Source: Phaeodactylibacter luteus (GTDB lineage: Bacteria > Bacteroidota > Bacteroidia > Chitinophagales > Saprospiraceae). From it: 64,000 bases of DNA. The notes beneath the pieces are model-generated. The model made no database searches. It was not told where the DNA came from and saw only the letters and a list, made by a program, of their open reading frames with translations. The stretch is taken from assembly GCF_007993045.1 (NCBI RefSeq), contig NZ_VOOR01000002.1, positions 146,775 through 210,774 on the forward strand, in the 5' to 3' direction. The translations under genes were made by a program, and so were the position numbers. Below are positions 8,828 to 18,682 of the stretch, piece by piece (positions within the stretch are counted from its first letter, which is position 1; each line of letters opens with the position of its first letter).

Positions 8828-11443
8828 CTATTCCTCTTCTTCACGCCCTACGGCTCCATCTTCGCCCTGCCCTTCTGCCAGCACTCCTTCCACTTCATCC
8901 TCTTCGGATTTGCGGATAACGGCAATATCGGCCAGTTCGTCAGCCTCATCAATGCGGATCATGCGGACGCCTTGAGTAGCACGCCCCATTACCCGGATAT
9001 CACTGACAGCCATACGGATGACGATGCCCGAGCGGGTCGTGATCATCAGGTCATTCTCTTCGCTCACTGCTTTTATGGAGAACACCCCGCCCGTCTTGTC
9101 AGACACCTGCATATTCTTTACCCCTTTTCCTCCCCGGTTGGTCAGGCGGTAATCGCTGTAAGCCGTCCTTTTGCCCATGCCCCGCTCTGATAGGACCATA
9201 ATCGCGGTGTCCTGTTCATCAGGCGGGATGCACACCATGCCTACGGCGATGTCTTTCCCATCCTCGTTGAGGCTGATGCCCCGCACACCGGCTGCAGTAC
9301 GCCCCATGCCCCTCACTGCACTTTCGTGAAAACGGATTGCGCGGCCACTGCGGCTGGCAATGAAGATTTCCTGGTCCCCGTTTGTCAGTTTCGCTTCGAT
9401 CAGCTGATCCCCCTCGTTAATGGTGATGGCATTGATGCCGCCAGAGCGGGGGCGGGAATAAGCTTCAACGGAAGTTTTCTTGATGAGGCCATTGCGGGTA
9501 CAGAATACGATGAAGTTGTTGTTCACAAACTCCTCGTCGGTCAGGTTCTTAATATTGATATAGGCCTTTACGCTGTCCTCCTTGGGTATAGAAAGGATAT
9601 TTTGGATAACCCGCCCACTTGAAGCCTTGCTGGCTTCCGGGATTTCGTAAACCCTGAGCCAATGGCAGCGCCCCTGTTCTGTAAACAGCAACAGATAGTT
9701 GTGGGTACTGGCAATGAATAAGTGCTCTACAAAGTCTGCGTCCCGGGTTTTGCTCCCTCGGGAGCCGCGCCCTCCGCGGCTTTGTTTGCGGTACTCAGAA
9801 ACAGGGGTGCGCTTGATATAGCCAAGATGAGAAATGGTAACGACCACATCTTCATCTGCAATAAGGTCTTCAATGCTGATTTCACCGTCTGCAGCAGTAA
9901 TGGCAGTCCTGCGCTCGTCCCCATATTTTTCCTTAACCTCCAGCAGCTCGTCGCGGGCGATATCGCGCTGCATCGTCTCGCTATCGAGGATAGCCTTCAG
10001 GTGGGTAATCTTTTTCACCAGTTCATCATACTCCGCCTGCACCTTGTCCCGCTCGAGCCCGGTGAGTTTCTGTAGGCGCATATCCAAAATGGCACGGGCT
10101 TGGGCTTCAGAGAGCGCATTGCCCTCTTCTCTTGGGTACTCATCGGTATCTGCTTCTCCGATAAGCGGGCCGAACTTGGCCCAGAAAGCATCCTGGTCTT
10201 TGATGAAAGCGCCTTCCATCAAGCCATTGCGGGCCTCCTCCGGACTCGCGGAGCCGCGGATGAGGCTGATGACCATATCGATGTAGTCCAGTGCGATCAG
10301 CAGGCCTACCAGGATGTGGGCCCGCGCAATCGCCTTGCGGAGGTCAAAGCGCGTGCGGCGCACAATCACCTCGATACGGAACTTGATGAACTCGGTAATG
10401 ATTTCCTTTAGGTTCAGCACCCTTGGGCGGCCGTTGACCAGTGCAACGTTATTGACACCGTAGGAGGTCTGAAGCGCTGTATATTTGTACAGCTGGCTGA
10501 GCACAACGCTGGCCATAGCATCGCGCTTGACGTCCACCACAATCCGCAGGCCGTCCCGGTCAGATTCATCGCGGATATCGCTGATGCCAATAATTTTCTT
10601 TTCGTTGACCAGCTCCGCAATTTTGGCCACCAAGTTGGCTTTGTTGACTTGGTAGGGGATTTCGGTCACGATGATGTGCTCCCGTCCATTGTCTGTGGCT
10701 TGTATTTCCGCTTTAGCCCTTACCACTACCCTTCCGCGGCCGGTATGGAAAGCCTCCCGTACGCCTTTGGTGCCATAGATGATCCCTCCGGTGGGGAAAT
10801 CCGGGGCTTTAACGAACTGCATGAGCTCATCAATGGAAATATCAGGGTTGGCGATTTGCGCAACGATGCCATCTACCGTTTCTGAAAGGTTGTGCGGCAG
10901 CATGTTGGTCGCCATGCCCACTGCGATACCGGATGCCCCATTGACCAGCAGGTTGGGGATGCGCGTAGGCATGACCGTAGGCTCCTCGATAGTGTCGTCA
11001 AAGTTGAGGGCAAAATCAACGGTATCTTTATTGATATCGGCCAAGAGCTCATCGGAGATGCGCTCCAGGCGGGCCTCCGTATAACGCATAGCAGCGGGGC
11101 TGTCCCCATCCATAGAACCGAAGTTGCCCTGCCCATCAACCAGCGGGTAGCGCAAAGACCAGTACTGCGCCATGCGCACCATGGTATCGTAAACAGAGGA
11201 GTCGCCGTGAGGGTGGTACTTGCCCAGCACCTCACCTACGATACGTGCTGATTTTTTGTAGCTCTTGTTGTAGGAAAGCCCGAGCTCCGACATGCCGTAG
11301 AGCACTCTGCGGTGGACAGGCTTCAGCCCGTCCCGGACATCAGGAAGGGCACGTGAGACAATGACCGACATTGAATAGTCAATGTAGGCCGTTTTCATCT
11401 GATCCTCGATATTAACGGGGATAATTCGCTGATTTAAAGACAT
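8828..11443 (-). CDS. gyrA: DNA gyrase subunit A
   Basis: An 871-residue type IIA topoisomerase subunit. The active-site Tyr is at 121 ('[10 protein letters not shown]'). The quinolone-resistance region reads '[10 protein letters not shown]' with Ser at the position equivalent to E. coli S83, i.e. a sensitive-type residue. The C-terminal domain shows repeated 'TRSG/SRSG..R' blades; its first blade has '[10 protein letters not shown]' in place of the QRRGGKG GyrA box. It ends in a very acidic tail ('[10 protein letters not shown]...REEEE'). It works with GyrB, which is not in this window. Confidence 0.96.
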   Translation of the reverse strand: MSLNQRIIPVNIEDQMKTAYIDYSMSVIVSRALPDVRDGLKPVHRRVLYGMSELGLSYNKSYKKSARIVGEVLGKYHPHGDSSVYDTMVRMAQYWSLRYPLVDGQGNFGSMDGDSPAAMRYTEARLERISDELLADINKDTVDFALNFDDTIEEPTVMPTRIPNLLVNGASGIAVGMATNMLPHNLSETVDGIVAQIANPDISIDELMQFVKAPDFPTGGIIYGTKGVREAFHTGRGRVVVRAKAEIQATDNGREHIIVTEIPYQVNKANLVAKIAELVNEKKIIGISDIRDESDRDGLRIVVDVKRDAMASVVLSQLYKYTALQTSYGVNNVALVNGRPRVLNLKEIITEFIKFRIEVIVRRTRFDLRKAIARAHILVGLLIALDYIDMVISLIRGSASPEEARNGLMEGAFIKDQDAFWAKFGPLIGEADTDEYPREEGNALSEAQARAILDMRLQKLTGLERDKVQAEYDELVKKITHLKAILDSETMQRDIARDELLEVKEKYGDERRTAITAADGEISIEDLIADEDVVVTISHLGYIKRTPVSEYRKQSRGGRGSRGSKTRDADFVEHLFIASTHNYLLLFTEQGRCHWLRVYEIPEASKASSGRVIQNILSIPKEDSVKAYINIKNLTDEEFVNNNFIVFCTRNGLIKKTSVEAYSRPRSGGINAITINEGDQLIEAKLTNGDQEIFIASRSGRAIRFHESAVRGMGRTAAGVRGISLNEDGKDIAVGMVCIPPDEQDTAIMVLSERGMGKRTAYSDYRLTNRGGKGVKNMQVSDKTGGVFSIKAVSEENDLMITTRSGIVIRMAVSDIRVMGRATQGVRMIRIDEADELADIAVIRKSEEDEVEGVLAEGQGEDGAVGREEEE

Positions 11444-11630
11444 GTACGCTGTTTATCTTTTTGCCGTTTGCCTTCTGCAAAGGCAGGTTCTTCTAGCTCC
11501 TTACCGGAAAGCGGCTCCCGGTGCCGGCTACAGGCTTCCCTGTACTGTTTTGCCATTTTTCAAAGACAGGCAAAGATAGGAAAAATTGAGGATTTTGCTT
11601 TACTATGGCCACTCCTGTCTGGCCAAAATA

Positions 11631-11638
11631 TATCTTTG
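11631..11638 (+). promoter_or_regulatory. TAnnTTTG -7 box upstream of ubiE
   Basis: TATCTTTG matches the Bacteroidota primary sigma -7 consensus and lies 17 bp before the ATG of ubiE. No clear -33 TTTG was found at the usual spacing, so only the -7 half is supported. Confidence 0.5.
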
Positions 11639-11655
11639 CACAAATTTTCAGATAT

Positions 11656-12384
11656 ATGGCAGAGGAAGTAAAGCCTTACGAAGAAAAAGGGAGCAAAAAG
11701 GAACAGGTTTCTCAGATGTTCAACGGTATCGCCCGGTACTATGATTTCTTGAACCGCCTGCTTTCTGCGGGCATAGACCGCGTGTGGCGCAGAAAGGCGA
11801 TAGCAGAGCTGAAATCAGCTCAGCCCAAGCTGATCCTTGATGTAGCTACAGGCACCGCCGATGTTGCACTGGAAACAGCCAAGCAATTGAGCCCTGACCA
11901 AATCATCGGCATAGACATCTCCACCAAAATGCTGGATATCGGGCGGGCTAAAATCAGCAAGCGGGGCCTCGATACCCTTATTGAGCTCAAAGAAGGAGAT
12001 TCTGAGAATTTGCCTTTTGCAGACAATACCTTTGACGCCATCACCGTTGCTTTTGGGGTACGCAATTTTGAAAACCTGGAGCAAGGGCTACAGGAAATGT
12101 ACCGCGTGCTCAAGCCCGAAGGGAAGCTGGTCGTCCTGGAATTTTCCAAACCGCAGATCTTCCCCTTCAAGCAACTGTACAACTTTTATTTCCGGAACAT
12201 TCTGCCGGCCATCGGGAAAATCACTTCCCGTGACCCCAAGGCTTACCGGTACCTGTACGAGTCCGTACAGGCTTTCCCCGATGGGGGGAAATTCACTGGC
12301 ATACTCGGGAAGGTCGGTTACAAATCCAATCAATGCAAACCACTAACGCTTGGCATTTGCTCCATCTACACGGGCATCAAATAA
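11656..12384 (+). CDS. ubiE: Demethylmenaquinone methyltransferase UbiE/MenG
   Basis: A 242-residue class I SAM methyltransferase. The ATG at 11656 fits the promoter box and the family N-terminus, 'EKGSKKEQVSQMFNGIARYYDFLNRLLS'-type, of which 'MFNGIARYYDFLN' is diagnostic. The SAM motif is 'ILDVATGTADVAL'; motif II is 'FGVRNFENLEQGL'. The C-terminus 'LTLGICSIYTGIK' is full length. It catalyses the last methylation of menaquinone, the usual quinone of this phylum. Its last 52 bp overlap the next gene. Confidence 0.93.
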   Translation: MAEEVKPYEEKGSKKEQVSQMFNGIARYYDFLNRLLSAGIDRVWRRKAIAELKSAQPKLILDVATGTADVALETAKQLSPDQIIGIDISTKMLDIGRAKISKRGLDTLIELKEGDSENLPFADNTFDAITVAFGVRNFENLEQGLQEMYRVLKPEGKLVVLEFSKPQIFPFKQLYNFYFRNILPAIGKITSRDPKAYRYLYESVQAFPDGGKFTGILGKVGYKSNQCKPLTLGICSIYTGIK

Positions 12385-13109
12385 ACCGCCGGGGCAAAAA
12401 AGCCCTGCTGCCGGCAGCGCTGCTCCTTTGCTTTTTACTGGCACAAAGCCTTCCTGGCCAAGCCCAGATCCGTGGCGGCAATTATAACTTTTTCGATTTC
12501 CAGCAGAAGCCTTATTATTTTGGGATCACCCTTGGCTACAACTCCTCCCGCTTTAAGCCTTATCAGTCGGGAGGTTTTTTGGAAAGCGACTCCATACGGG
12601 TGGTCGAGTCCGCATCTGGCCCCGGCTTCAACCTTGGCATCGTTACGAACTTGAAAATGGGCGATAATTTCGATTTTCGCTTTTTGCCCACTTTGTCTTT
12701 CGCCGAACGGAGCATTTCCTACACCCGCTTCGGCCGCCGCTCCAACTTCAGCGAAAGGCGGGTAGAGTCTGTGCTCGTTGAAATGCCTTTCCACCTGCGC
12801 TACAAATCTGCGCCTTACAAAGATATGCGCCTCTTCCTGATCGCGGGGGTCAAGTACGCTTTTGATGTGGCCAGCGACTCACAGACCCGGCAGGCAGAGA
12901 CGCTGGTAAAAATCGCCCCCAACGAATTTTCAGTCGAATATGGGGCTGGCATTCAGTTCTTCTTCCCATTCTTCATTTTCTCCCCTGAGGTGAAAGTCTC
13001 TCACGGCATTGGCAATACCTTGATCTACAACGAAAACGTGGAAGAGTCTACCGTCCTGGAAAAACTCCTTTCGCGCACCTTCACGCTTTCCCTTCATTTC
13101 GAGGGGTAA
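12333..13109 (+). CDS. porT: PorT-like outer-membrane beta-barrel protein of type IX secretion
   Basis: A 258-residue protein with a basic N-terminus, a hydrophobic stretch 'ALLPAALLLCFLLAQSLPGQAQ' acting as signal peptide, and alternating beta strands ending in an aromatic residue ('LSRTFTLSLHFEG' with F near the terminus). The 'FGITLGYNSSRF' opening strand and the ubiE-porT gene order match PorT, needed for T9SS function in Porphyromonas and Flavobacterium. It starts 52 bp inside ubiE in another frame; no better later ATG exists, so the overlap is probably real. Confidence 0.82.
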   Translation: MQTTNAWHLLHLHGHQINRRGKKALLPAALLLCFLLAQSLPGQAQIRGGNYNFFDFQQKPYYFGITLGYNSSRFKPYQSGGFLESDSIRVVESASGPGFNLGIVTNLKMGDNFDFRFLPTLSFAERSISYTRFGRRSNFSERRVESVLVEMPFHLRYKSAPYKDMRLFLIAGVKYAFDVASDSQTRQAETLVKIAPNEFSVEYGAGIQFFFPFFIFSPEVKVSHGIGNTLIYNENVEESTVLEKLLSRTFTLSLHFEG

Positions 13110-13128
13110 CCCCCAAAGACAAATTGAC

Positions 13129-13166
13129 AGACAGGCTGGCAGGCTCCTGCCAGCCTGTCTGGTTTT
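13129..13166 (+). terminator. Intrinsic terminator after porT
   Basis: A 15-bp GC-rich inverted repeat (AGACAGGCTGGCAGG at 13129-13143, complement at 13146-13160) is followed by GGTTTTT. It closes the ubiE-porT transcript before lon. Confidence 0.85.
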
Positions 13167-13252
13167 TAGGCCATGGCATAGGTCTTGTGTGGTAGAAGGG
13201 GAAAGCCTCCAAGGCTACTTGACCACTATCTCTCACCCAATATCAAGGAGCT

Positions 13253-15673
13253 ATGTCAGATGAACTGATCACCGACCAGCACATTATAGAAGAAGTGATG
13301 GCTGAAACAGAAGGCAAAAGCCTGCAGCCAACAGAAACTTTCCTGCCTCAGCATTTGACCATACTGCCCATTCAGCAGCGGCCGGTCTTCCCAGGGCTAG
13401 GCATGCCGCTTGCGTTCAAGGGCAAGGCCCTCATCAATGCGATAAAAAAAGCGGTAGAGGAACAAGACGGCTACGTCGGGCTGTCGCTTTCCGCTGGCCC
13501 GGCAGCTAAAGAGCCCGGAGACGAAGACCTCAGCGAGATAGGCACCATTTTCCAGATCGCTCGCATACAACAGCATGGCCCTGAGCTGATCCAAGTAATG
13601 GGCCGGGGGATTGCCCGCTTTACCAAAAAAAGGGCCATCTTGGTAAAGCCCGTACTCAGATGGGAGGTCACCCCTTACCCTGAGCCCGAAAACGTCAAGC
13701 CCGACCAAGATCTTAAGGCTTATATGATGGCCATCAGCGGAGAGATCAAGTCGCTCCTGCAGCTCAACCCGCTCTTTAAAGAGCAGGTCAACCTTGTGGC
13801 CTCACAGTTGAATTACGATGCCCCTGGCCATACCATGGATGTCATCAGCAATCTGCTCTCTTCAGAAACGGATGCCCTGCAGGAACTTTTGGAGACCTTC
13901 GGGCTGCACGAACGTGCACAGCTCCTGCTCCGCCTCATCAAAGAAGAGCTGCAGATTGCCCAGATCCAAAAACGGATCAATCAGCAGATAGAAGAGAAGG
14001 TCAACAAGCAGCAGAAAGAGTTTTTCTTGCGCGAACAGCTCAAAGCCATCAAAAAAGAGCTGGGGCTGGAAAAAGAGGAGGGGGAATCTGAGATCGAGAA
14101 ACTGCAGAAGCGGCTGGAAGGCAAACACTTGCCGGAAGAGGCCCGCAAAACGGTAGAGGAAGAGTTTGAAAAACTGCGCACGCTGAATGTACAGTCACCC
14201 GATTTCAATGTCACCCGCAACTATCTCGAGACCATTGCCAGCCTCCCTTGGGGGCAATATACTGAAGATAGCCGCGACATCCGCAAAGCGCGCAAAGTGC
14301 TAGATGCGGAGCATTATGGGCTGGAGGAAGTCAAAGCGCGCATCTTGGAGTTCCTGAGCACGGTCATCAAGCGGGGGACGGTGAGCGGATCCATTATTTG
14401 CCTGGCCGGCCCTCCGGGCGTGGGCAAGACTTCCATAGGAAAATCGGTGGCACATGCCCTTGGGCGGGAATTTTACCGGTTTTCGGTAGGCGGTATGCGG
14501 GACGAAGCCGAGATCAAGGGCCACCGCCGGACTTACATCGGGGCCATGCCGGGGAAATTGATCCAAGCCCTGAAGCGCACCGGAGCCTCTAACCCTGTTA
14601 TTATGCTCGATGAGATCGATAAAATCGGGAGCAGTTTTCAGGGGGACCCGGCCTCTGCACTGCTTGAGGTGCTTGACCCCGAGCAGAATGGCAGTTTTGT
14701 AGACCACTACCTCGATCTGCCGTTCGACTTGTCCAACGTCTTGTTCATAACAACTGCCAACCAATTAGAGACCATCCCTGCCCCTTTGCTCGACCGCATG
14801 GAGGTCATCCGGCTGGCAGGCTATATCACCCAGGAGAAGGTGCAGATTGCGAAACGCTATCTGCTCCCCAAGCAGCTCAAAGAGCACGGCTTTGCCCCAA
14901 AAGAAGTCAGCATTTCGGAGAAAGCGCTCGAGAAGATGGTGAACGACTATGCCCGGGAAGCGGGCGTCCGCAACCTAGAACAGCAAATCAAGAAAGTCAT
15001 CCGCAAAGCTGCGCTTCAGCTCGCAGAGAGCGGGCAGGCTGCCCTCAAAGTCACCAAGCGCAACCTGGAAGAATTCCTTGGCAAGCCTGTATTCCGCTCT
15101 GAACGGCTTTACAATAAGGCTACGCCAGGCGTAGCCCTGGGGCTTGCCTATACGGCTATGGGCGGGGCGACCCTCTATATCGAAGCCAATGGCATCCCTT
15201 CCGCTTCCCCGGGCTTCAAACAGACTGGGCAGCTGGGGGATGTGATGAAAGAGTCGGCCGTAATTGCCAATACCTACATCCGTTCCCTGCTCGGTGAAGG
15301 CCGGCAGGAGGGCGGCAATAGCTACTTTGAGTCTCATCAAGTCCACCTACATGTGCCAGCTGGCGCTACACCGAAAGACGGCCCCTCTGCGGGCATCACT
15401 ATGGCGCTGGCCTTGTACAGCCTCGCTACGGGGCAGCCTGTGCGGGACGATATCGCCATGACGGGCGAGCTGACCCTGACCGGGAAGGTGCTGCCCATTG
15501 GCGGGGTAAAGGAAAAGGCTATTGCGGCCCGGCGGGCAGGGATACATCACCTCATTTTACCGGAAGACAACCGCCGCGACTTTGAGGAGCTGCCGGCTCA
15601 CATCCAAGAAGGTATAGCCGTACACTATGCTGATTATTTCGAGGATGTGCTAAAAGCTGCTTTCCCGGCTTGA
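13253..15673 (+). CDS. lon: ATP-dependent protease Lon
   Basis: An 806-residue LonA protease. The N-terminal LAN substrate-binding domain begins at 'LTILPIQQRPVFPG'. Walker A 'GPPGVGKT' is at 386-393 and 'MLDEIDKIG' is Walker B. The protease domain carries the Ser-Lys dyad, S712 in 'DGPSAG' and K755. The family degrades misfolded and regulatory proteins in the cytoplasm. It appears monocistronic between the porT terminator and a long repeat-containing gap. Confidence 0.96.
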   Translation: MSDELITDQHIIEEVMAETEGKSLQPTETFLPQHLTILPIQQRPVFPGLGMPLAFKGKALINAIKKAVEEQDGYVGLSLSAGPAAKEPGDEDLSEIGTIFQIARIQQHGPELIQVMGRGIARFTKKRAILVKPVLRWEVTPYPEPENVKPDQDLKAYMMAISGEIKSLLQLNPLFKEQVNLVASQLNYDAPGHTMDVISNLLSSETDALQELLETFGLHERAQLLLRLIKEELQIAQIQKRINQQIEEKVNKQQKEFFLREQLKAIKKELGLEKEEGESEIEKLQKRLEGKHLPEEARKTVEEEFEKLRTLNVQSPDFNVTRNYLETIASLPWGQYTEDSRDIRKARKVLDAEHYGLEEVKARILEFLSTVIKRGTVSGSIICLAGPPGVGKTSIGKSVAHALGREFYRFSVGGMRDEAEIKGHRRTYIGAMPGKLIQALKRTGASNPVIMLDEIDKIGSSFQGDPASALLEVLDPEQNGSFVDHYLDLPFDLSNVLFITTANQLETIPAPLLDRMEVIRLAGYITQEKVQIAKRYLLPKQLKEHGFAPKEVSISEKALEKMVNDYAREAGVRNLEQQIKKVIRKAALQLAESGQAALKVTKRNLEEFLGKPVFRSERLYNKATPGVALGLAYTAMGGATLYIEANGIPSASPGFKQTGQLGDVMKESAVIANTYIRSLLGEGRQEGGNSYFESHQVHLHVPAGATPKDGPSAGITMALALYSLATGQPVRDDIAMTGELTLTGKVLPIGGVKEKAIAARRAGIHHLILPEDNRRDFEELPAHIQEGIAVHYADYFEDVLKAAFPA

Positions 15674-16096
15674 TTGCAGGGCAGATGCCGGACCGGATAC
15701 TCGGCTCCCCGCGATAGGGGCTCCGCTGATGACGCCTCCGGCGGAGCTGAAAACCTCTTTGGCGATTTGTAGTCCTCCAAGGCGAGATTAATGCATTTTG
15801 ACTTGCTCTTTTTCCCGCTCGCTGCGCCTGCTTGCGCACCGCAGGCAAGTTGAAAAGCCTCGCCGACTTCATCGTGGGGCCATGCTTTGTGTAGGCTATG
15901 CCTGCGTTTTCCGCCTTGCGAGCGGAAAAAATACCTGCGCCAACTTTGCACACCACGCAGCTGACGCGGAGCGAAATCCTGCCTTAGAGAACTATAGCGT
16001 CCGCCCACCCCAGGTTGATGGACGATATGTTGTTATATTTAGCCCATCTTTTTGTTGTTGGAGGCGGGGCGTAACGCCAAATGCGGCTAGTGCCTA
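15674..16096. other. 423-bp spacer without a recognisable gene
   Basis: No ORF with family features on either strand. Short inverted segments are visible: GGCTCCCCGCGATAGGGGCTCC near 15703-15724 (as separate arms GGCTCC/GGGGCTCC) and GCAAG blocks around 15800-15850. The composition is GC-rich and repetitive, suggesting degraded repeat material. No terminator with a clear T-run was found for lon. Confidence 0.4.
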
Positions 16097-16203
16097 ATGC
16101 CAGCCGGCCTAGCGCTGCGAAGGGGTGGAAAGCCCGATAGGGCCGAGCGGACAGCGAGCCCCGCAGCATAGCGGCTCCCTGCCGACAGGCAGGGGCAGGC
16201 CCC
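16097..16203 (-). repeat. R1 intergenic repeat, copy B
   Basis: The reverse-strand copy carries the R1 core as 'CCGAGCGGACAGCGAGCCCC' and the conserved 'GGCCTAGCGCTGCG' end. It lies immediately upstream of the rsgA-type gene, so the repeat ends about 28 bp from that start codon. Confidence 0.85.
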
Positions 16204-16231
16204 ATAAACAAAACATGACCCAGAAAAAAGC

Positions 16232-17302
16232 ATGCCGATGAAACTTGAAGATTTAGGATACGATGCAGCGCTAGAGCGCTACAGAAAAAGCCAGAACCTG
16301 GATGCTTTTGGCGTGGGGCGGGTCATCTCAGAACACAAGGAAAGGTATGTGGTAAAAACCCCTGAAGGAGAATATGAGGGCGAAATGGTTGGGAACTTGC
16401 GTTTCACAGCGCAAAGCAGGTCTGATTTTCCTGCTGTTGGCGATTGGGTCGCTATTTCCGAATATGACGACCATAAAGTACTTATCCATTCTGTCTTCCC
16501 AAGAAGGACGGTTATCGAAAGGCAGGCTGTGGGGAGACAAGGGGAAAAGCAGATCATAGCCACGAATATTGATTATGCCTTTATTGTTCAAGCTGTTGAC
16601 CGGGATTTCAACCTCAACCGGATTGAAAGGTATTTGACCATTTGCAATGCATCCAACGTAAAACCAATTATCGTTCTCAATAAAATTGACCTGATAAGCG
16701 GCAGCGAATTATCCGCGCTGGCCAGCAAAGTCCAGGAAAGGGTAAAACATGTCCAGGTCATACCAATAAGCAACGAGCATCGGACGGGATTGGAGAAGCT
16801 CAAAGCGTGTATTGAAAAAGGTAAGACCTACTGTTTGTTGGGCTCATCGGGAGTAGGGAAATCGACCCTGTTCAACAACTTATCGGGCAAGCCGCTCATG
16901 AAAACCAATACGGTCAGCAGCAGCAACCATAAAGGGCGGCACGTTACCAGCCACCGCGAATTGTTGGCCCTCGAAGAAGGGGGGATCCTGATAGATAATC
17001 CAGGGATGAGGGAAGTTGGGATTGCGGATGCTAAGGATGGGTTAGAAAAAACATTCAGTGCAATATTTGAATGGTCCCAAGGCTGCAAATTTAAAGATTG
17101 TACACACACCACCGAAGTAGGCTGCGCCGTGTTAAAAGCTGTTGAGGATGGCCAGGTCGATCGTTCATCTTACGAGAACTTCCTGAAAATGGAACGTGAA
17201 AAAGAGCACTTTGAATCCACTGTCGCTGAAAAGCGGAAAAAAGAAAAGGCGTTGGGGAAAATGGTAAAGCATTACAAGAAAGTGAATTACAAAAACCGTT
17301 AG
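16232..17302 (+). CDS. rsgA: Circularly permuted GTPase RsgA (30S maturation)
   Basis: A 356-residue protein with an OB-fold (residues ~24-75), then permuted GTPase motifs: G4 'NKIDL', G1 'GSSGVGKST', G3 'DNPGM'. A C-terminal zinc region follows, 'C-K-F-K-D-C-T-H..C'. RsgA tests late 30S subunits and releases RbfA. The N-terminal 'LEDLGYDAALERY' extension is typical of a second, longer type found in Bacteroidota, so this may be a paralogue. Base composition is visibly less GC-rich than its neighbours. ATG at 16238 is an equally plausible start. Confidence 0.88.
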   Translation: MPMKLEDLGYDAALERYRKSQNLDAFGVGRVISEHKERYVVKTPEGEYEGEMVGNLRFTAQSRSDFPAVGDWVAISEYDDHKVLIHSVFPRRTVIERQAVGRQGEKQIIATNIDYAFIVQAVDRDFNLNRIERYLTICNASNVKPIIVLNKIDLISGSELSALASKVQERVKHVQVIPISNEHRTGLEKLKACIEKGKTYCLLGSSGVGKSTLFNNLSGKPLMKTNTVSSSNHKGRHVTSHRELLALEEGGILIDNPGMREVGIADAKDGLEKTFSAIFEWSQGCKFKDCTHTTEVGCAVLKAVEDGQVDRSSYENFLKMEREKEHFESTVAEKRKKEKALGKMVKHYKKVNYKNR

Positions 17303-17450
17303 GCTGGGTTAAGCGCTTTGGGGCTTTGCGAACTGGAGCAGCTGCCACCTGTGGCAAAGGCTTGTGAAGGGTACAGCTCCATGGCTGTGCCCCCCCTCCC
17401 ACTCAGTACACTGTCCGCCTTTTTTGGTTACTTTACAGAAAACGCCTGCC

Positions 17451-18215
17451 ATGCCAGCCGATCCAGCCTTCTACCGCCCCTCCATTTTCGAGCCTTTCCC
17501 GGGGCTGACCGCTGCGGAGAGCCGCCGGACAGGAGGCTTTAGCCCTGCCCCTTATGCCTCCCTCAACCTAGGGCTCAATACGTCAGATGAAGCGGGGCTG
17601 GTTGCCCGCAACCGAGCGCACTTCCTCAGCAGTTTAGGCTGGCACCCTGCCCAGCTGGCATACAGCCATCAAGTGCACGGGGCAGCGATCCTGACGGCCA
17701 ACGGGCCTGTGCAGGAGAAAGGTTACGACGGGCTGGCCACCCAAACTCCCGGGGTTTTGCTCGGCATCACCATTGCCGATTGCGCGCCGGTCCTCATCTA
17801 CGATCCGGTACAGCAGGCGGTGGCCGCCCTGCATGCGGGCTGGAGAGGGACGGCAGCAGGCATTGCGGCAAAGGGCGTACGGGCTCTGCAAAGCCAGTTT
17901 GGCTGCCAGCCAGAAAACTGCCTGGCTTACGTAGGCACCTGCATTTCCAGCGCAGCCTACGAAGTGTCGGAAGAGGTGGCTGCACAATTCCCCCCAATAT
18001 GCAAATCGCCCAAGCCTGGGCTGCCCGGGAAGTGGTGGCTCGATTTGAAAGCGGCCAATGCCTTGCAGCTGCAACAGGCTGGCTTACGCCCGGAGCATAT
18101 TGAGGTGTCGCCCTTTTGTACCTGGGCCAATAATGACCTTTACTTTTCACACCGCAAGGAAGAGGGGGCGACAGGCCGGATGCTGGCTGTCATAGGCTTG
18201 CAAAACGAGGTTTAG
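17451..18215 (+). CDS. pgeF: Peptidoglycan editing factor PgeF (laccase-domain family)
   Basis: A 254-residue YfiH/YlmD-family protein. The ATG at 17451 is chosen since upstream codons lack family similarity. Diagnostic motifs are 'QVHGAAI', 'IADCAPVLIYD' and 'HAGWRGTAAGIA'; the His and Cys residues form the metal site. Family members were called polyphenol oxidases and are now known to correct misincorporated amino acids in peptidoglycan precursors; purine nucleoside activity is also reported for the family. It lies 29 bp upstream of the EVE gene, probably in one operon. Confidence 0.88.
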   Translation: MPADPAFYRPSIFEPFPGLTAAESRRTGGFSPAPYASLNLGLNTSDEAGLVARNRAHFLSSLGWHPAQLAYSHQVHGAAILTANGPVQEKGYDGLATQTPGVLLGITIADCAPVLIYDPVQQAVAALHAGWRGTAAGIAAKGVRALQSQFGCQPENCLAYVGTCISSAAYEVSEEVAAQFPPICKSPKPGLPGKWWLDLKAANALQLQQAGLRPEHIEVSPFCTWANNDLYFSHRKEEGATGRMLAVIGLQNEV

Positions 18216-18244
18216 CCCCTCTCCATACCAAAAAAATCACCGTT

Positions 18245-18658
18245 ATGAATTACTGGCTGGTCAAATCAGAGCCCGAAGCGTACGGGTACCAAGACCTTGA
18301 ACAGGAAGGCACCGGCCGCTGGGACGGCGTGCGCAACTATGCCGCCCGCAATCATCTGCGGGGCATGAAAGCAGGGGACTATGTCCTGTTTTATCACAGC
18401 CGGACCGGGCTTGAAGTCGTTGGCATCTGCAAGGTGGAAAAAGAGGCCTATCCCGATCCCACCGCTGAAAAAGGGGATTGGAGCGCAGTCGACCTTTCCC
18501 CCTTCAAGCGGCTAAAGGAGCCGGTCTCTTTAAAGGCCATCAAAAGCAACCCCAAACTGCAGGATATGCCCTTGGCCCGTATCGGCCGGTTATCGGTCAT
18601 GCCGCTCAGCGAAGCTGAATTCCTGGAAGTGCTCAGGATGGGCGGTACAGAATGGTAA
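18245..18658 (+). CDS. EVE-domain protein
   Basis: A 137-residue single-domain EVE (PUA-like) protein. 'MNYWLVKSEPEAYGYQDL', 'WDGVRNYAARNHLRGMKAGD' and 'VLFYHS' are signatures. The fold binds modified bases in DNA or RNA, as in human THYN1 and some McrBC-type restriction readers. Here it is free-standing in a housekeeping setting, so a role in reading modified nucleic acid is possible but not shown. Complete length for the family. Confidence 0.88.
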   Translation: MNYWLVKSEPEAYGYQDLEQEGTGRWDGVRNYAARNHLRGMKAGDYVLFYHSRTGLEVVGICKVEKEAYPDPTAEKGDWSAVDLSPFKRLKEPVSLKAIKSNPKLQDMPLARIGRLSVMPLSEAEFLEVLRMGGTEW

Positions 18659-18682
18659 GCTGCGCCTTCCCAAGGCAAAGCC

